NCBI GenBank assembly: GCA_013290125.1
Contig: JABCYQ010000002.1
Span: 1 to 64,000 of the forward strand
Length of the DNA stretch: 64,000 bases
Source of the DNA: Vulcanimicrobiota bacterium
GTDB taxonomy: Bacteria; Vulcanimicrobiota; Vulcanimicrobiia; Eremiobacterales; Eremiobacteraceae
Direction: 5' to 3'
Positions 1-7,979 of this stretch are shown one piece after another. The translations under genes were made by a program, and so were the position numbers. The notes beneath the pieces are model-generated. The model made no database searches, was not told the origin of the DNA, and was given only the letters and a program-made list of their open reading frames with translations. The first letter of the stretch is position 1. Each line of letters starts with the position of its first letter.

Positions 1-4
1 CGAC

Positions 5-478
5 GTGGCCGGTCAAAATAGTTCGCAACAGGATGTCGTCGTCAACCATATCTTCGACGCTCGACGCGAGCGCGTATTCAAAGCGTGGACAGACCCGAAA
101 CTTGTGCAACGCTGGTGGGGACCGCATGGGTTCACGAGCCCGGTTTGCGAACTCGACGTGCGCCCGGGCGGCGCGTTCCGCATCCACATGCAGGGTCCCG
201 ACGGCACGATCTATCCCATGATCGGCGTCTATCGCGAGATCGTCGAACCGGAGCGCCTTGCGTTCTCGAACACGCCGCTCGATGACAAAGACAATCCGCT
301 GTTCGAGATCTTGACGACGGTGACGTTCGTCGAGCGCGATGGTAAGACGCATGTCAGCGTCCACAACCGTATTCTCATGACTACACCCGGCGCCGAAATG
401 TATCTGCAGGGAATGGAGGAAGGTTGGAGTCAAAGCCTCGAGTGTCTTGAAGAGATCGTCATGGAGAAGATCGCATGA
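5..478 (+). CDS. SRPBCC / AHSA1-type START-like domain protein
   Basis: A 157-residue protein of the AHSA1 (activator of Hsp90 ATPase homologue 1-like) branch of the SRPBCC superfamily. The family opening is clear: HIFDARRERVFKAWTDP near residues 15-31, then RWWGPHGFTSP at about 36-46 and a later GWSQSL helix near the C-terminus. These proteins form a helix-grip fold with a hydrophobic cavity; substrates are usually unknown. The chosen start is a GTG five bases into the window, so the true start could lie upstream of the window edge. The stop overlaps the next ATG by four bases (ATGA), so it is almost certainly cotranscribed with the VOC gene. Family is confident; no specific function can be assigned. 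Confidence 0.85.
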   Translation: MAGQNSSQQDVVVNHIFDARRERVFKAWTDPKLVQRWWGPHGFTSPVCELDVRPGGAFRIHMQGPDGTIYPMIGVYREIVEPERLAFSNTPLDDKDNPLFEILTTVTFVERDGKTHVSVHNRILMTTPGAEMYLQGMEEGWSQSLECLEEIVMEKIA

Positions 479-1248
479 CCGTCAGAAGAAGCTACAAGCC
501 CGGAGAGTTCTGTTGGACCGATCTCGGCACTACGGACGTCGCGAGTGCCAAGAAATTCTACACTGCCGTCTTCGGATGCACGGTGACCGACTTCTCCCCC
601 GGGCCGGGCAAAGATCCGTACTCGGTCTTGAGAGCCAAGGGCAAATCCGTCGGCGCGCTCTATCCAATGACCGCGGCGGACAAAAAGAAGAAGACGAAGC
701 CGGCGTGGATACCATACGTCTCCGTGAAAAGCGTCGCTCGATCGTTTGCAAAGGCGAAGGCTCTCGGCGCAAAGGTCGTCGATTCGCCCGTTAAAATCGA
801 TGACGCTGGCCGCATGGCCTTTCTAAAAGATCCCACCGGCGCGGAGTTCGCTATCTGGCAGCCGGGGTCCACAGCCGGCGCCGAACTCGAAGACGTGCCG
901 GGCTCCGTCAACTGGCACGATCTGAACACGAAGAAAACAAAAACCGCCGGCTCGTTCTATGCGAAATTCCTCGGCTGGAAGATCGTCGAGCAAGATTTCA
1001 GCGGCAACAAATACTTCGCGTTCAGACTTGGCAAGGAGATGGTGTGCGGCATGTGGCCGGAATCATTTAGTAAATTGGGGCCGTGCTGGATCACGCATTG
1101 GAAAGTTGCGGATTGCGCAAGAGCTGTCGCGACGGCGAAGCGGCTCGGAGGACGCGCCCTCATGGGTACGACAGCGGTCAAAGGCATGGGCCACTTCGCG
1201 ATCTTGGCGGATCCTCAGGGCGCGGCGTTCGGGGTCATCGGAAAGTGA
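475..1248 (+). CDS. Two-domain VOC (glyoxalase/bleomycin-resistance fold) protein
   Basis: A 257-residue protein made of two vicinal-oxygen-chelate modules, about residues 1-128 and 130-257. Each module begins with a typical strand-helix (CWTDLGTTDVASAKKFYTAVFG and, in the second half, WHDLNTKKTKTAGSFYAKFLGW split by a linker) and ends with the FLKDPTGAEFAIWQ or ILADPQGAAFGVI strand. VOC proteins bind a divalent metal and act as glyoxalases, dioxygenases or antibiotic-binding proteins; nothing here fixes the substrate. The ATG overlaps the SRPBCC stop, giving a two-gene operon, and a terminator-like hairpin follows 26 bases after the stop. Confidence 0.85.
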   Translation: MTVRRSYKPGEFCWTDLGTTDVASAKKFYTAVFGCTVTDFSPGPGKDPYSVLRAKGKSVGALYPMTAADKKKKTKPAWIPYVSVKSVARSFAKAKALGAKVVDSPVKIDDAGRMAFLKDPTGAEFAIWQPGSTAGAELEDVPGSVNWHDLNTKKTKTAGSFYAKFLGWKIVEQDFSGNKYFAFRLGKEMVCGMWPESFSKLGPCWITHWKVADCARAVATAKRLGGRALMGTTAVKGMGHFAILADPQGAAFGVIGK

Positions 1249-1274
1249 AGCACAGGTAGCCCGGACCATACAAA

Positions 1275-1315
1275 AGAACCCGCGATGCGATACCGTGCCG
1301 CGGGTTCTGAATTTT
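1275..1315 (+). terminator. Rho-independent terminator-like hairpin
   Basis: A perfect 10-bp stem (AGAACCCGCG at 1275-1284 pairing with CGCGGGTTCT at 1299-1308, 14-nt loop) is followed by GAATTTT. It sits between the VOC stop and the metalloprotease start. The AGGAGG ribosome-binding site of the next gene begins two bases after the T run, so readthrough could expose or hide that site. Confidence 0.6.
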
Positions 1316-1327
1316 CAGGAGGCGTCA

Positions 1328-3859
1328 ATGTCTTTTCGTTTTGCGCGCATGGCTGCGCTTGCAATCATAATGTTCGCGTTCTCGAGCGCCGGTCGCGCGC
1401 TTGCGGCTGGCGGCCCGGCGCCCGACGCGTCTGGCTCGGGCGGCGGGGCTGGCCCGCAGCCGTACGATCAGTTCGTCGCGAGCGCGCAAGTGCAGAGCGG
1501 GCTGTTCCCGATCATCACCAAGGATGACAAGGTCTATCTGGCGATCGCGGCGAGCCAGCTCGATCGTCAGTTCATCGAGACGTCCGTGCCTTCCACCGGG
1601 CTTGGCGGCTTCGGGCCTGCGCCGGGTGAGCCGTACGTCGCGCCCGCGCGGATGATCGAGTTCTCGAAAGTGGGCGGCAAGATCATCATCTTCTGGCCCA
1701 ACACGAATTTTCTCGCGCCCGCAGGATCACCGCAATCCGTGTCTATCGACGAATCGTTTCCGACCTCGGTCATTGCGACCGAACCGATCGTCGCGTCGGA
1801 CGCAAGCGGAATGGTCTTGATTTCGGCCAGCGCGTTTCTCGGGGATGTCGGAGACCTTGCCGGCAATTTTCAGCAGGTGGTCGGCGATCCGTCGCACGGC
1901 TACCGGCTCGATCCGACCCGCTCGTTCTTCACAAAGACCGCCGCGTTCCCCGAGAACGATCTTCTCGAAGTCGACCAGACCTGGGCGAGCTCGGATCCAA
2001 ACCTCATCGACAACGTGCCCGATCCGCGCAGCATCGCCGTGCGGATGGAATACAATCTCGTCCAGCCGCCCAGCGACAACTACATGCCGCGCATCGCGGA
2101 CGATCGCGTCGGCTATTTCGAAGCGGGATATCTCGACTTTGGAAACGATCAGACGTATTCGCGCCAGACGTTGTACATCTCGCGCTGGAACTTCGCTCCG
2201 GCCACGCCGGGCAAGCCATCCGTGGCGACGCATCCTTTAGTCTTCACGATCAGCAAGAACATTCCGGTCGAATATCGCCAGACGGTCAAGGACGCGCTTT
2301 TGCAGTGGAACGACGGTTTCCGGCGCGTCGGAATCCTGAACGCCATTCAAGTGCAGGATCAGCCGGATGACCCGACGTGGGATCCCGCCGACATGCGGCA
2401 CAACATGGTGCGCTGGATCGACACGTCGTCGCCGCAATACGGCGCCGAAGCGCTCATCGTCAACGACCCGCGCACCGGCGAGGAGATCAACGCGGGCATC
2501 AACGTCGACGCCGTCGTCGGCACCGGCGACAACACATCGTACACCTATTTTGTCGCGCCGATGCGCGGACTGCCGGATGATCCGAACGCGCGTCGGGCAT
2601 TCGTCCAGCAAGATATCCGCGCAACGGTCTTGCACGAATCCGGTCACGACATGGGGCTGCAGCACAACTTCATGGGCTCGATGGGCTATACTGCCGCGCA
2701 ACTCCAGAGCAAATCGTTCACGGAAAGAAACGGCGTCGCGACGTCCGTGATGGAGTATGCGCCCTTGAACGTCTGGCCGAAGGGCACGCCGCAAGGCGAC
2801 TACAGCCAAGTAGCCCTCGGTCCGTACGACTACCATGCGATCCAGTACGGCTACGGCTACATCGCCGGTGCGGCTACGCCGCACGACGAATTGAGCGCGC
2901 TGCGCCGCATCGCGTCTGCGTGGAACGATCCGCAGTTCCGCTTTGCCTCAGATGAAGACGTCGCCTTCGGCAGCGGACACGCGATCGATCCGCGCAATCA
3001 ACAGTTCGACCTCACGAACGATCCGCTCGAGTGGTGCGGCGTTGAGATGCACGCCGAACACGCGATCATGGACGCGGTGAACAGCCGCTTCCCGTCAGTC
3101 GGTCGACCGAACGATGACGCGCGGGAAGGTTTTCTCGTGCCGCTTCGCCAGTACGGGCGCTGCGCGACGATGGCCGCGCATAACATCGGCGGCGAGTATC
3201 TGTCGCGCAGCCGCGCCGGCGATCCTGGCGGCGCCACGCCGCTCGCGTATGTTCCGCGCACGCAAGAGGTGCGCGCGTGGCAGCAGATGGACCAATATCT
3301 CTTCTCGAATGCGGCTTGGAACTTCAACCCGTCGGTATTGACGAGGCTGACGTACACTGAAGCGAGCATCTTGAATGGCGGCGGGACGTGGGCGTACAAC
3401 CCCACAGATCGTCACGACGTGGCGGTCGTCGAAATCGCGGCGACCGATCAAGACATCGCGCTCAACGAGACGTTCGCGCCGTTGACGCTGCAGCGCATCG
3501 ACGACTTGTCCTTCAAGTACGATCGCGGCCGGACGATGAGTCTGTCCGATCTGTTCGACTGGGCGCAAACGTCGGTGTTCGGCGATATCGCTCGCGGTCG
3601 AGCCGCTTCGGATGGCGTCGTCTTGCGCAATCTCCAATCACGGTACGCGCGGCGTCTCGCGACGCTCTGGGTCAAGCCGATGACCGGCACGCCCGACGAT
3701 GCAAAAGCGCTCGCACGCGCCGAACTGGTTGCGCTGCAGCACGATTGTCGGGTTGCGGCGAGCCATGGCGGGCTGGACGAACTGACGACGGCGCATCTCG
3801 AAGCGCTCGATGCGATCGCGCAGCAAGCGCTATCGGCGCAGACGATGACGGCGCCGTAA
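1328..3859 (+). CDS. Secreted zinc-dependent metalloprotease (DUF5117/DUF4953 metzincin type)
   Basis: An 843-residue exported protease. ATG 1328 is chosen because a perfect AGGAGG lies five bases upstream (1317-1322) and the N-terminus then reads as a signal peptide: basic MSFRFARM, hydrophobic core, cleavage around ALAAGG (residue 27). The catalytic signature HESGHDMGLQH at residues 436-446 is the metzincin HEXXHXXGXXH pattern, with three zinc-binding His and the general-base Glu. A probable Met-turn (SVMEYAP, Met475) follows about 30 residues later. Length and the ordered N- and C-terminal regions match bacterial zinc-dependent metalloproteases with DUF5117-DUF4953 architecture. It would act in the periplasm or outside the cell. 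The reading frame stays open upstream to position 959, but that part has no signal peptide or ribosome site. Confidence 0.9.
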   Translation: MSFRFARMAALAIIMFAFSSAGRALAAGGPAPDASGSGGGAGPQPYDQFVASAQVQSGLFPIITKDDKVYLAIAASQLDRQFIETSVPSTGLGGFGPAPGEPYVAPARMIEFSKVGGKIIIFWPNTNFLAPAGSPQSVSIDESFPTSVIATEPIVASDASGMVLISASAFLGDVGDLAGNFQQVVGDPSHGYRLDPTRSFFTKTAAFPENDLLEVDQTWASSDPNLIDNVPDPRSIAVRMEYNLVQPPSDNYMPRIADDRVGYFEAGYLDFGNDQTYSRQTLYISRWNFAPATPGKPSVATHPLVFTISKNIPVEYRQTVKDALLQWNDGFRRVGILNAIQVQDQPDDPTWDPADMRHNMVRWIDTSSPQYGAEALIVNDPRTGEEINAGINVDAVVGTGDNTSYTYFVAPMRGLPDDPNARRAFVQQDIRATVLHESGHDMGLQHNFMGSMGYTAAQLQSKSFTERNGVATSVMEYAPLNVWPKGTPQGDYSQVALGPYDYHAIQYGYGYIAGAATPHDELSALRRIASAWNDPQFRFASDEDVAFGSGHAIDPRNQQFDLTNDPLEWCGVEMHAEHAIMDAVNSRFPSVGRPNDDAREGFLVPLRQYGRCATMAAHNIGGEYLSRSRAGDPGGATPLAYVPRTQEVRAWQQMDQYLFSNAAWNFNPSVLTRLTYTEASILNGGGTWAYNPTDRHDVAVVEIAATDQDIALNETFAPLTLQRIDDLSFKYDRGRTMSLSDLFDWAQTSVFGDIARGRAASDGVVLRNLQSRYARRLATLWVKPMTGTPDDAKALARAELVALQHDCRVAASHGGLDELTTAHLEALDAIAQQALSAQTMTAP

Positions 3860-3869
3860 GGAACGACTC

Positions 3870-3934
3870 GTCGGGCGGACCATGAAGGTCCGCCCGACAT
3901 AACAACCGTGTAGGGCGGACCTTTATGGTCCGCC
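3870..3934. repeat. Pair of palindromic hairpins (GGCGGACC type)
   Basis: Two adjacent hairpins fill the 90-base gap between the protease and rfbC. The first has a perfect 12-bp stem (3870-3881 with 3887-3898, loop ATGAA). The second has GGCGGACC (3914-3921) pairing with GGTCCGCC (3927-3934), loop TTTAT. The loops are near complements of each other, so the copies are in opposite orientation. The layout matches the family A palindromes elsewhere, with different stem bases. They could also terminate transcription. Confidence 0.7.
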
Positions 3935-3949
3935 GCATAGAAGGGTCCC

Positions 3950-4459
3950 ATGCTCACGACGCAACCCACCGATTTTGCGGAAGCCAAGATCATCGTGCCC
4001 GACGTCTATCGGGATCAGCGCGGATTTTTCAAAGAGACGTACTCCAAGCGAAAGTACGCAGCGATCGGTGTGACCGATGAGTGGCTGCAAGACGGGGTAT
4101 CGCTATCCGGCAAAAACGTGTTGCGCGGCATGCACTATCAACCCGGTATGGCCAAGCTCGTCAATGCGCTGGCCGGTGAGATCTTCGATGTGATCGTGGA
4201 CGTACGAGAAGGGTCGCCGACCTACAAGAAATGGCAAGGCTTTCACCTCTCGGCCGACAACCATCTGCAGTTGTACGTGCCCGACGGCTTTGCTCACGGC
4301 TTTCTCGCACTCACCGACGGTGTTGTTCTTCATTATAAGATGAGCGCGCATCACGATCCGGCCACCGAGAAGATCTTGAGCTGGCACGATGCGACGGTCG
4401 GAATCCGCTGGCCGCTCGACGGTTCGCCGGTCATGTCCGCCAAAGACGCGCAAGCCTGA
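3950..4459 (+). CDS. rfbC: dTDP-4-dehydrorhamnose 3,5-epimerase family protein
   Basis: A 169-residue RmlC-type cupin. It would epimerise C3 and C5 of dTDP-4-keto-6-deoxyglucose in deoxysugar synthesis for cell-surface polysaccharides. Family landmarks are present in order: FKETYSKRKY near residue 24, QDGVSLSGKNVLRGMHYQP with the catalytic His at residue 62, the GEIFDVIVDVREGSPTY strand, QLYVPDGFAHGF with His116 around residue 116, and a closing GIRWPL. Length is slightly below the usual 180-190 residues. No other rfb/rml genes are nearby, so this copy is isolated; other dTDP-sugar 3- or 5-epimerases share the fold and cannot be excluded. Confidence 0.88.
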   Translation: MLTTQPTDFAEAKIIVPDVYRDQRGFFKETYSKRKYAAIGVTDEWLQDGVSLSGKNVLRGMHYQPGMAKLVNALAGEIFDVIVDVREGSPTYKKWQGFHLSADNHLQLYVPDGFAHGFLALTDGVVLHYKMSAHHDPATEKILSWHDATVGIRWPLDGSPVMSAKDAQA

Positions 4460-4584
4460 TCGCGCAAGCCTGATACGGAAGGCCGAAACATTCACTTCGC
4501 AGAAACCTCGCCGCAACACCGGGCCGGTGGAATGTCACTGGCCCGCTCGCGTATCACCTCGCCGCGATAGAGGTCGCAATATAG

Positions 4585-6063
4585 ATGGCCACCGTCCCTA
4601 AGACGACGACCGGACTCTTCATTACCCGCTCGATTGACGACCTCAACGTCGAAGTCGAACAGAAGGGGCCAAAGCTCAAGCGCGAACTCGGACCATGGAT
4701 GCTCATCGCGCTCGGCTTGGGCAACATGGTTGGCGCGGGCATCTTCGCGACGGTCGGCACCGGCATCCACAACTATGCCGGACCGGCCATTTTGATCTCT
4801 TTCGCCATCTGCGCGGTGGCGTCGGCATGCGCCGGCCTCTGCTACGCGGAGTTCTCTTCGATGGTTCCCGTCGCCGGCAGCGCGTATACGTACACGTATG
4901 CCACGCTCGGCGAATTCTTGGCGTGGATCATCGGCTGGAATCTCATCCTCGAATATGGCATGTCGGCCGCGCCGGTCGCGACAACGTTTTCGGGCAATAT
5001 CCAGCTGGTGCTGGTGCAATATCTCCATGTCGTGCTGCCGCAATGGGCCACGGGCCACTACGATCCCGTGCACGGCACGTATTTCGACGTCATCGCTTTT
5101 TTCTGCGTGCTTGGTTTTGCGATCTTACTGACGGTCGGTGTAAAAGAATCGGCCGGCGCGAATACGATCATCGTCATCATCAAAATGGGCGTGCTCGCAT
5201 TTTTCGTGCTGGTTGCGCTCCCGCACTTCGTCGGCGCGCACTTCACGCCGTTCATCCCCAACGGCTGGTACAAGCCAGGCCCGAGCAGCGACTTCCCGGT
5301 GGTGGGTATCATCCCGGGCGCATTCTTCGCGTTCTTCGCGTTCATCGGATTTGATTCTGTGACCGTCGCCGCCGAGGAGGCAAAAAAGCCGCAACGTGAC
5401 GTGCCCATCGGCGTGCTCGGTTCGCTGATCCTCGGCACGATTTTCTACACCGCGGTGGCGATCGCGCTCATCGGCTTGCAGCCGGCGTCGAAGGTCGATC
5501 CTATCACCCCGCTGCCGACAGCGCTTGCGGCGGTCGGACTTGGCGGCTACGCGTGGGTCGCAGTCCTGGGCGCGGTGCTCGGAACTTCGTCGGTCGTGCT
5601 CACCTCGATCTACGGTCAGAGCCGCATCTTCATGGTGATGGCGCGCGACGGACTGCTGCCGAAAGGCATCGCGAAGATCCATCCCAAGTTCCGCACGCCT
5701 GCGAACATGACGCTGATAATGGGATTGGTCGTCGGCATCATGGCGGGAACGTTCTCGCTTGACACGTTGCTCAGTTTCGTCAACACCGGCACGCTCAGCG
5801 CGTTTCTGCTCGTCTGCCTCGGCGTGCTTGTCTTGCGCTACACGCAACCCGATCGGGCGCGCGGCTTCCGCACTCCGTGGGTGCCGCTCATCCCCGCCAT
5901 CGGCGCACTGCTTTCGCTCGGCCTCATGGTGTGGGGGACCAACGTCTTCATCTGGACGCGCTTCGGCATCTGGATGGTCGTCGGACTGCTGGTCTACTTC
6001 CTGTACGGTTACTCGCACAGCGAAGCGCGCAAAGCGGCGCTAAAGCGACTTGGGGACGGCTGA
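4585..6063 (+). CDS. APC-superfamily amino-acid permease (cationic amino acid transporter-like)
   Basis: A 492-residue integral inner-membrane transporter with about 12 predicted hydrophobic helices. The first helix carries the substrate and cation-binding hallmark GLGNMVGAGIFATVGTG at about residues 48-64, and the second block CYAEFSSMVPVAGSAYTYTY at about 88-107 is typical of the YfnA/CAT subgroup of the amino acid-polyamine-organocation family. Probable role is proton-coupled uptake of amino acids. ATG 4585 has only a weak upstream AGAGG. The 3' end overlaps the convergent gene at 6040-6942 by 24 bases. Confidence 0.9.
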   Translation: MATVPKTTTGLFITRSIDDLNVEVEQKGPKLKRELGPWMLIALGLGNMVGAGIFATVGTGIHNYAGPAILISFAICAVASACAGLCYAEFSSMVPVAGSAYTYTYATLGEFLAWIIGWNLILEYGMSAAPVATTFSGNIQLVLVQYLHVVLPQWATGHYDPVHGTYFDVIAFFCVLGFAILLTVGVKESAGANTIIVIIKMGVLAFFVLVALPHFVGAHFTPFIPNGWYKPGPSSDFPVVGIIPGAFFAFFAFIGFDSVTVAAEEAKKPQRDVPIGVLGSLILGTIFYTAVAIALIGLQPASKVDPITPLPTALAAVGLGGYAWVAVLGAVLGTSSVVLTSIYGQSRIFMVMARDGLLPKGIAKIHPKFRTPANMTLIMGLVVGIMAGTFSLDTLLSFVNTGTLSAFLLVCLGVLVLRYTQPDRARGFRTPWVPLIPAIGALLSLGLMVWGTNVFIWTRFGIWMVVGLLVYFLYGYSHSEARKAALKRLGDG

Positions 6064-6942
6064 CGCTGAGATAGAGCCCGCGTCGAGCGCGACTAAGTAT
6101 CGCTGCGTGTCCACGATGCTGCCGTGCGCGGATTTGCCGGCGCCCAACATTGTCAGCGTATCGCGCACATTGAGATCGAGCGCGACGACGCGAGCGTTCG
6201 CCCGATCGTAGTCGAAGCGCAGATCGAGTTTCGCGGTGCCGCTCGCATAGCCGAGCATCTCGCCGGTATTTGTGACCACGGGCTCGCGCATCGGTACGGT
6301 TCCCGTCGCTTCGATCGAGTAGACGCTCTGACCCAAGACGTAGCGCATGCCGGTCACGGAGAACGACAAGTCCGGGCGCGCGGTCATGCCGTAGAGTTTC
6401 GTGCCGAGCTTGCCGTTCCACGAATCGCCGATGGCGAGCACTGCGCCGCCCTTCACCGCTCGCTCGCCGAGAAAACCGAGCGGGAGCAGAAAGAGACCGC
6501 CGAGCGTTCCGTGATCCCGTACGACGACGCCATCCGTGTTCACGAGCGTCCAGCCGGTGCCTGGCTTGCTAACCGGACGCCCCGCGACCGTGGCGGTGAT
6601 CGCGCCGGATCGATGCAGCGTCAGTCCGTCCGAAGCCGCTTGCTTGATCGCGACGCGCTCTCTGCCGTTGAGCGTCGTGGGCATCGCGCGCTGATCGACT
6701 TTGCGGCCGAGCGCATCGCTGCCGGTGATGCTCTGACCGACCTCGCCGTGCAGACTATAGTCGTAGACCTGGCCGACCCGGTGCGCCGCGATCGCGGTCG
6801 ACGTCGGCGTGGGAGATGGGAGAACGGGAACAGCTTTGACCGGACCGCTCGGCGGGTCCGCCGATGCGAGCGTTGCGGCCGCGATGGTCGCGGCCGCAAA
6901 GGCGGCGAACGCGCAAGCGGCGGTGGAGAGTTTGCGAGTCAA
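6040..6942 (-). CDS. Secreted protein of unknown function
   Basis: A 300-residue protein with an N-terminal signal peptide (MTRKLSTAACAFAAFAAAT, cleavage near ASADPP at about residue 28), then a Pro/Thr-rich spacer and a mature domain rich in short beta-type segments such as GHY-free alternation YDYSLHGEVGQSITG and LDLRFDYDRANARVVALDL. I recognise no catalytic motif. The C-terminal half resembles proteins that report threshold or lipid-binding beta-sheets, but that is only an impression. It has its own promoter candidate at 6995-7022 and a convergent 24-base overlap with the permease gene. Confidence 0.75.
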   Translation of the reverse strand: MTRKLSTAACAFAAFAAATIAAATLASADPPSGPVKAVPVLPSPTPTSTAIAAHRVGQVYDYSLHGEVGQSITGSDALGRKVDQRAMPTTLNGRERVAIKQAASDGLTLHRSGAITATVAGRPVSKPGTGWTLVNTDGVVVRDHGTLGGLFLLPLGFLGERAVKGGAVLAIGDSWNGKLGTKLYGMTARPDLSFSVTGMRYVLGQSVYSIEATGTVPMREPVVTNTGEMLGYASGTAKLDLRFDYDRANARVVALDLNVRDTLTMLGAGKSAHGSIVDTQRYLVALDAGSISASAVPKSL

Positions 6943-6994
6943 ATCTGTCTTTCAGCGGAATTCTGGAAGTCGGGCACACGGAATTCGAGGGGTG

Positions 6995-7022
6995 ATGATA
7001 ATCGCCGCCCGCCCTGTGGCAA
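6995..7022 (-). promoter_or_regulatory. Sigma-70-like promoter for the 6040-6942 gene
   Basis: On the minus strand TTGCCA (7022-7017) and TATCAT (7000-6995) are separated by 16 bases, about 50 bases upstream of the start codon. Two direct copies of CGGAATTC lie between this promoter and the gene (about 6958-6987), which could be an operator or chance. Confidence 0.45.
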
Positions 7023-7043
7023 AAATTTGGCGTTTCAGCAGTG

Positions 7044-7060
7044 AATAACCTGTGGTTATT
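7044..7060. promoter_or_regulatory. Perfect palindrome AATAACC-TGT-GGTTATT
   Basis: A 17-base perfect dyad (seven-base arms, three-base centre) in the 173-base gap between the divergent genes at 6040-6942 and 7116-7505. Its AT-rich arms stand out in GC-rich DNA. It may be an operator for the lipoprotein gene; no binding protein can be named. Confidence 0.35.
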
Positions 7061-7115
7061 TGTTCGAATGGGACACACGCATGAGGCGCGCTGTCGCGGC
7101 GCGAATTGCGCCGAC

Positions 7116-7505
7116 GTGACGAAGATCATGGTCTGCACGATCGCTGCGATCGTTTTGTTCGCAGCGAGCGGGTGCAGGCACATCACACCTTCGTCTGCGC
7201 CCGCGACGCCGACGCCTGCGCCATACGCGACCGGAGATTATCCCGAGTACGGCTACGCACCGGATCTCTCGTGGGTCGCGGGCAAACTCTTCATCGGTCT
7301 GCGTGTTCCGCTGTGCACGTACGTGTTGTTCTCAAACGGGCGCGGCGCCGCATGGGGCGGAACATTCGCGTTGTCAGCGGCGCCCGGCATCTTGGACGGC
7401 TTGCATCCGGGCGATCACGTCGTCGTGCACGGTACGCTTTCGCCGGCGACGAAGAGCGGATGCGACGCGCGACAGTTCAATGTGACTCGCGCGGAGCGCC
7501 ACTAG
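7116..7505 (+). CDS. Small lipoprotein of unknown function
   Basis: A protein of about 129 residues. GTG 7116 is chosen because it gives a short lipoprotein signal (MTKIMVCTIAAIVLFAASGC) with lipobox AASGC at residues 16-20, so Cys20 would be lipidated. A Pro/Thr linker follows, then a domain with GKLFIGLRVPLCTYVLFSNG and HPGDHVVVHGTL, which looks like a small OB- or SH3-like beta barrel. The frame is open from GTG 7041, but that start would bury the signal peptide. It is followed 22 bases later by a membrane-protein gene and may be cotranscribed. Function unknown. Confidence 0.65.
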   Translation: MTKIMVCTIAAIVLFAASGCRHITPSSAPATPTPAPYATGDYPEYGYAPDLSWVAGKLFIGLRVPLCTYVLFSNGRGAAWGGTFALSAAPGILDGLHPGDHVVVHGTLSPATKSGCDARQFNVTRAERH

Positions 7506-7527
7506 AGACGGATTGGATCGTACAAAC

Positions 7528-7842
7528 GTGACGCAAAACTCCGACATCTTGCTCTTTGCATACGCGCTGATCGTGGTCGGGCTGACCATCGGGCTGCAGA
7601 TGCTCTACGTCGGCACGCGCGATCGGTCGATGTATTTCGCGGGTCGCGAAAAGCCGCCCGTGCTGCCCAAGCAACTGCGCGTAGCGGGAATCGTCTTCTC
7701 GATGTTCGGCGTCGCGATGCTCGCGGTCATGGCGGTGGAGGTTTTATCAGGCGCGGCCGGCACGAATATCGTGGCCTTCATCATCGCGACGGTAACGATC
7801 CCGCCGCTCGTCGCGTGGTACAACTCGCGTTTGATCGGTTAG
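7528..7842 (+). CDS. Small integral membrane protein, unknown
   Basis: A protein of about 104 residues with three likely transmembrane helices: LLFAYALIVVGLTIGLQMLY near residues 7-26, VAGIVFSMFGVAMLAVMAVE near 53-72 and IVAFIIATVTIPPLVAWY near 81-98. No family recognised. GTG 7528 gives a compact N-terminus (MTQNSDILL); a TTG at 7513 in the same frame is an alternative. It ends before the large palindrome at 7880-7948 that separates it from the convergent nuo operon. Confidence 0.65.
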   Translation: MTQNSDILLFAYALIVVGLTIGLQMLYVGTRDRSMYFAGREKPPVLPKQLRVAGIVFSMFGVAMLAVMAVEVLSGAAGTNIVAFIIATVTIPPLVAWYNSRLIG

Positions 7843-7879
7843 ACTTTTTTCGCACGAACCGACGTAACGAACCGACGAG

Positions 7880-7948
7880 CTGAAGGGGCCGACTTTATGT
7901 CGGCTCACGTTATATAAGCCAGGGCCGACATAAAGTCGGCCCCTTCAG
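7880..7948. repeat. Large nested palindrome, family A (two hairpins forming a 25-bp inverted repeat)
   Basis: Arms 7880-7904 and 7924-7948 are perfect reverse complements over 25 bases with a 19-base spacer. Each arm is itself a hairpin (GGCCGAC-TTTAT-GTCGGC and its complement). It lies between two convergent transcription units and could serve as a bidirectional terminator as well as being a repeat copy. Confidence 0.8.
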
Positions 7949-7979
7949 CCAGCCCCATCAGCGCGTCCGCGTATTCATC

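Noticed and set aside
959-1327. Extension of the metalloprotease frame to an upstream start at 959
   Set aside because: It overlaps the VOC gene in another frame, and the start at 1328 has a perfect AGGAGG and a signal peptide.
5125-6018. Minus-strand frame of 297 codons inside the permease gene
   Set aside because: Composition dominated by Arg, Asp, Glu and His without hydrophobic pattern; antisense shadow of a clear transporter.
6124-7044. Open plus-strand frame of 306 codons
   Set aside because: Antisense to the secreted-protein gene at 6040-6942; Arg-rich composition typical of GC-rich shadow frames and no ribosome site.
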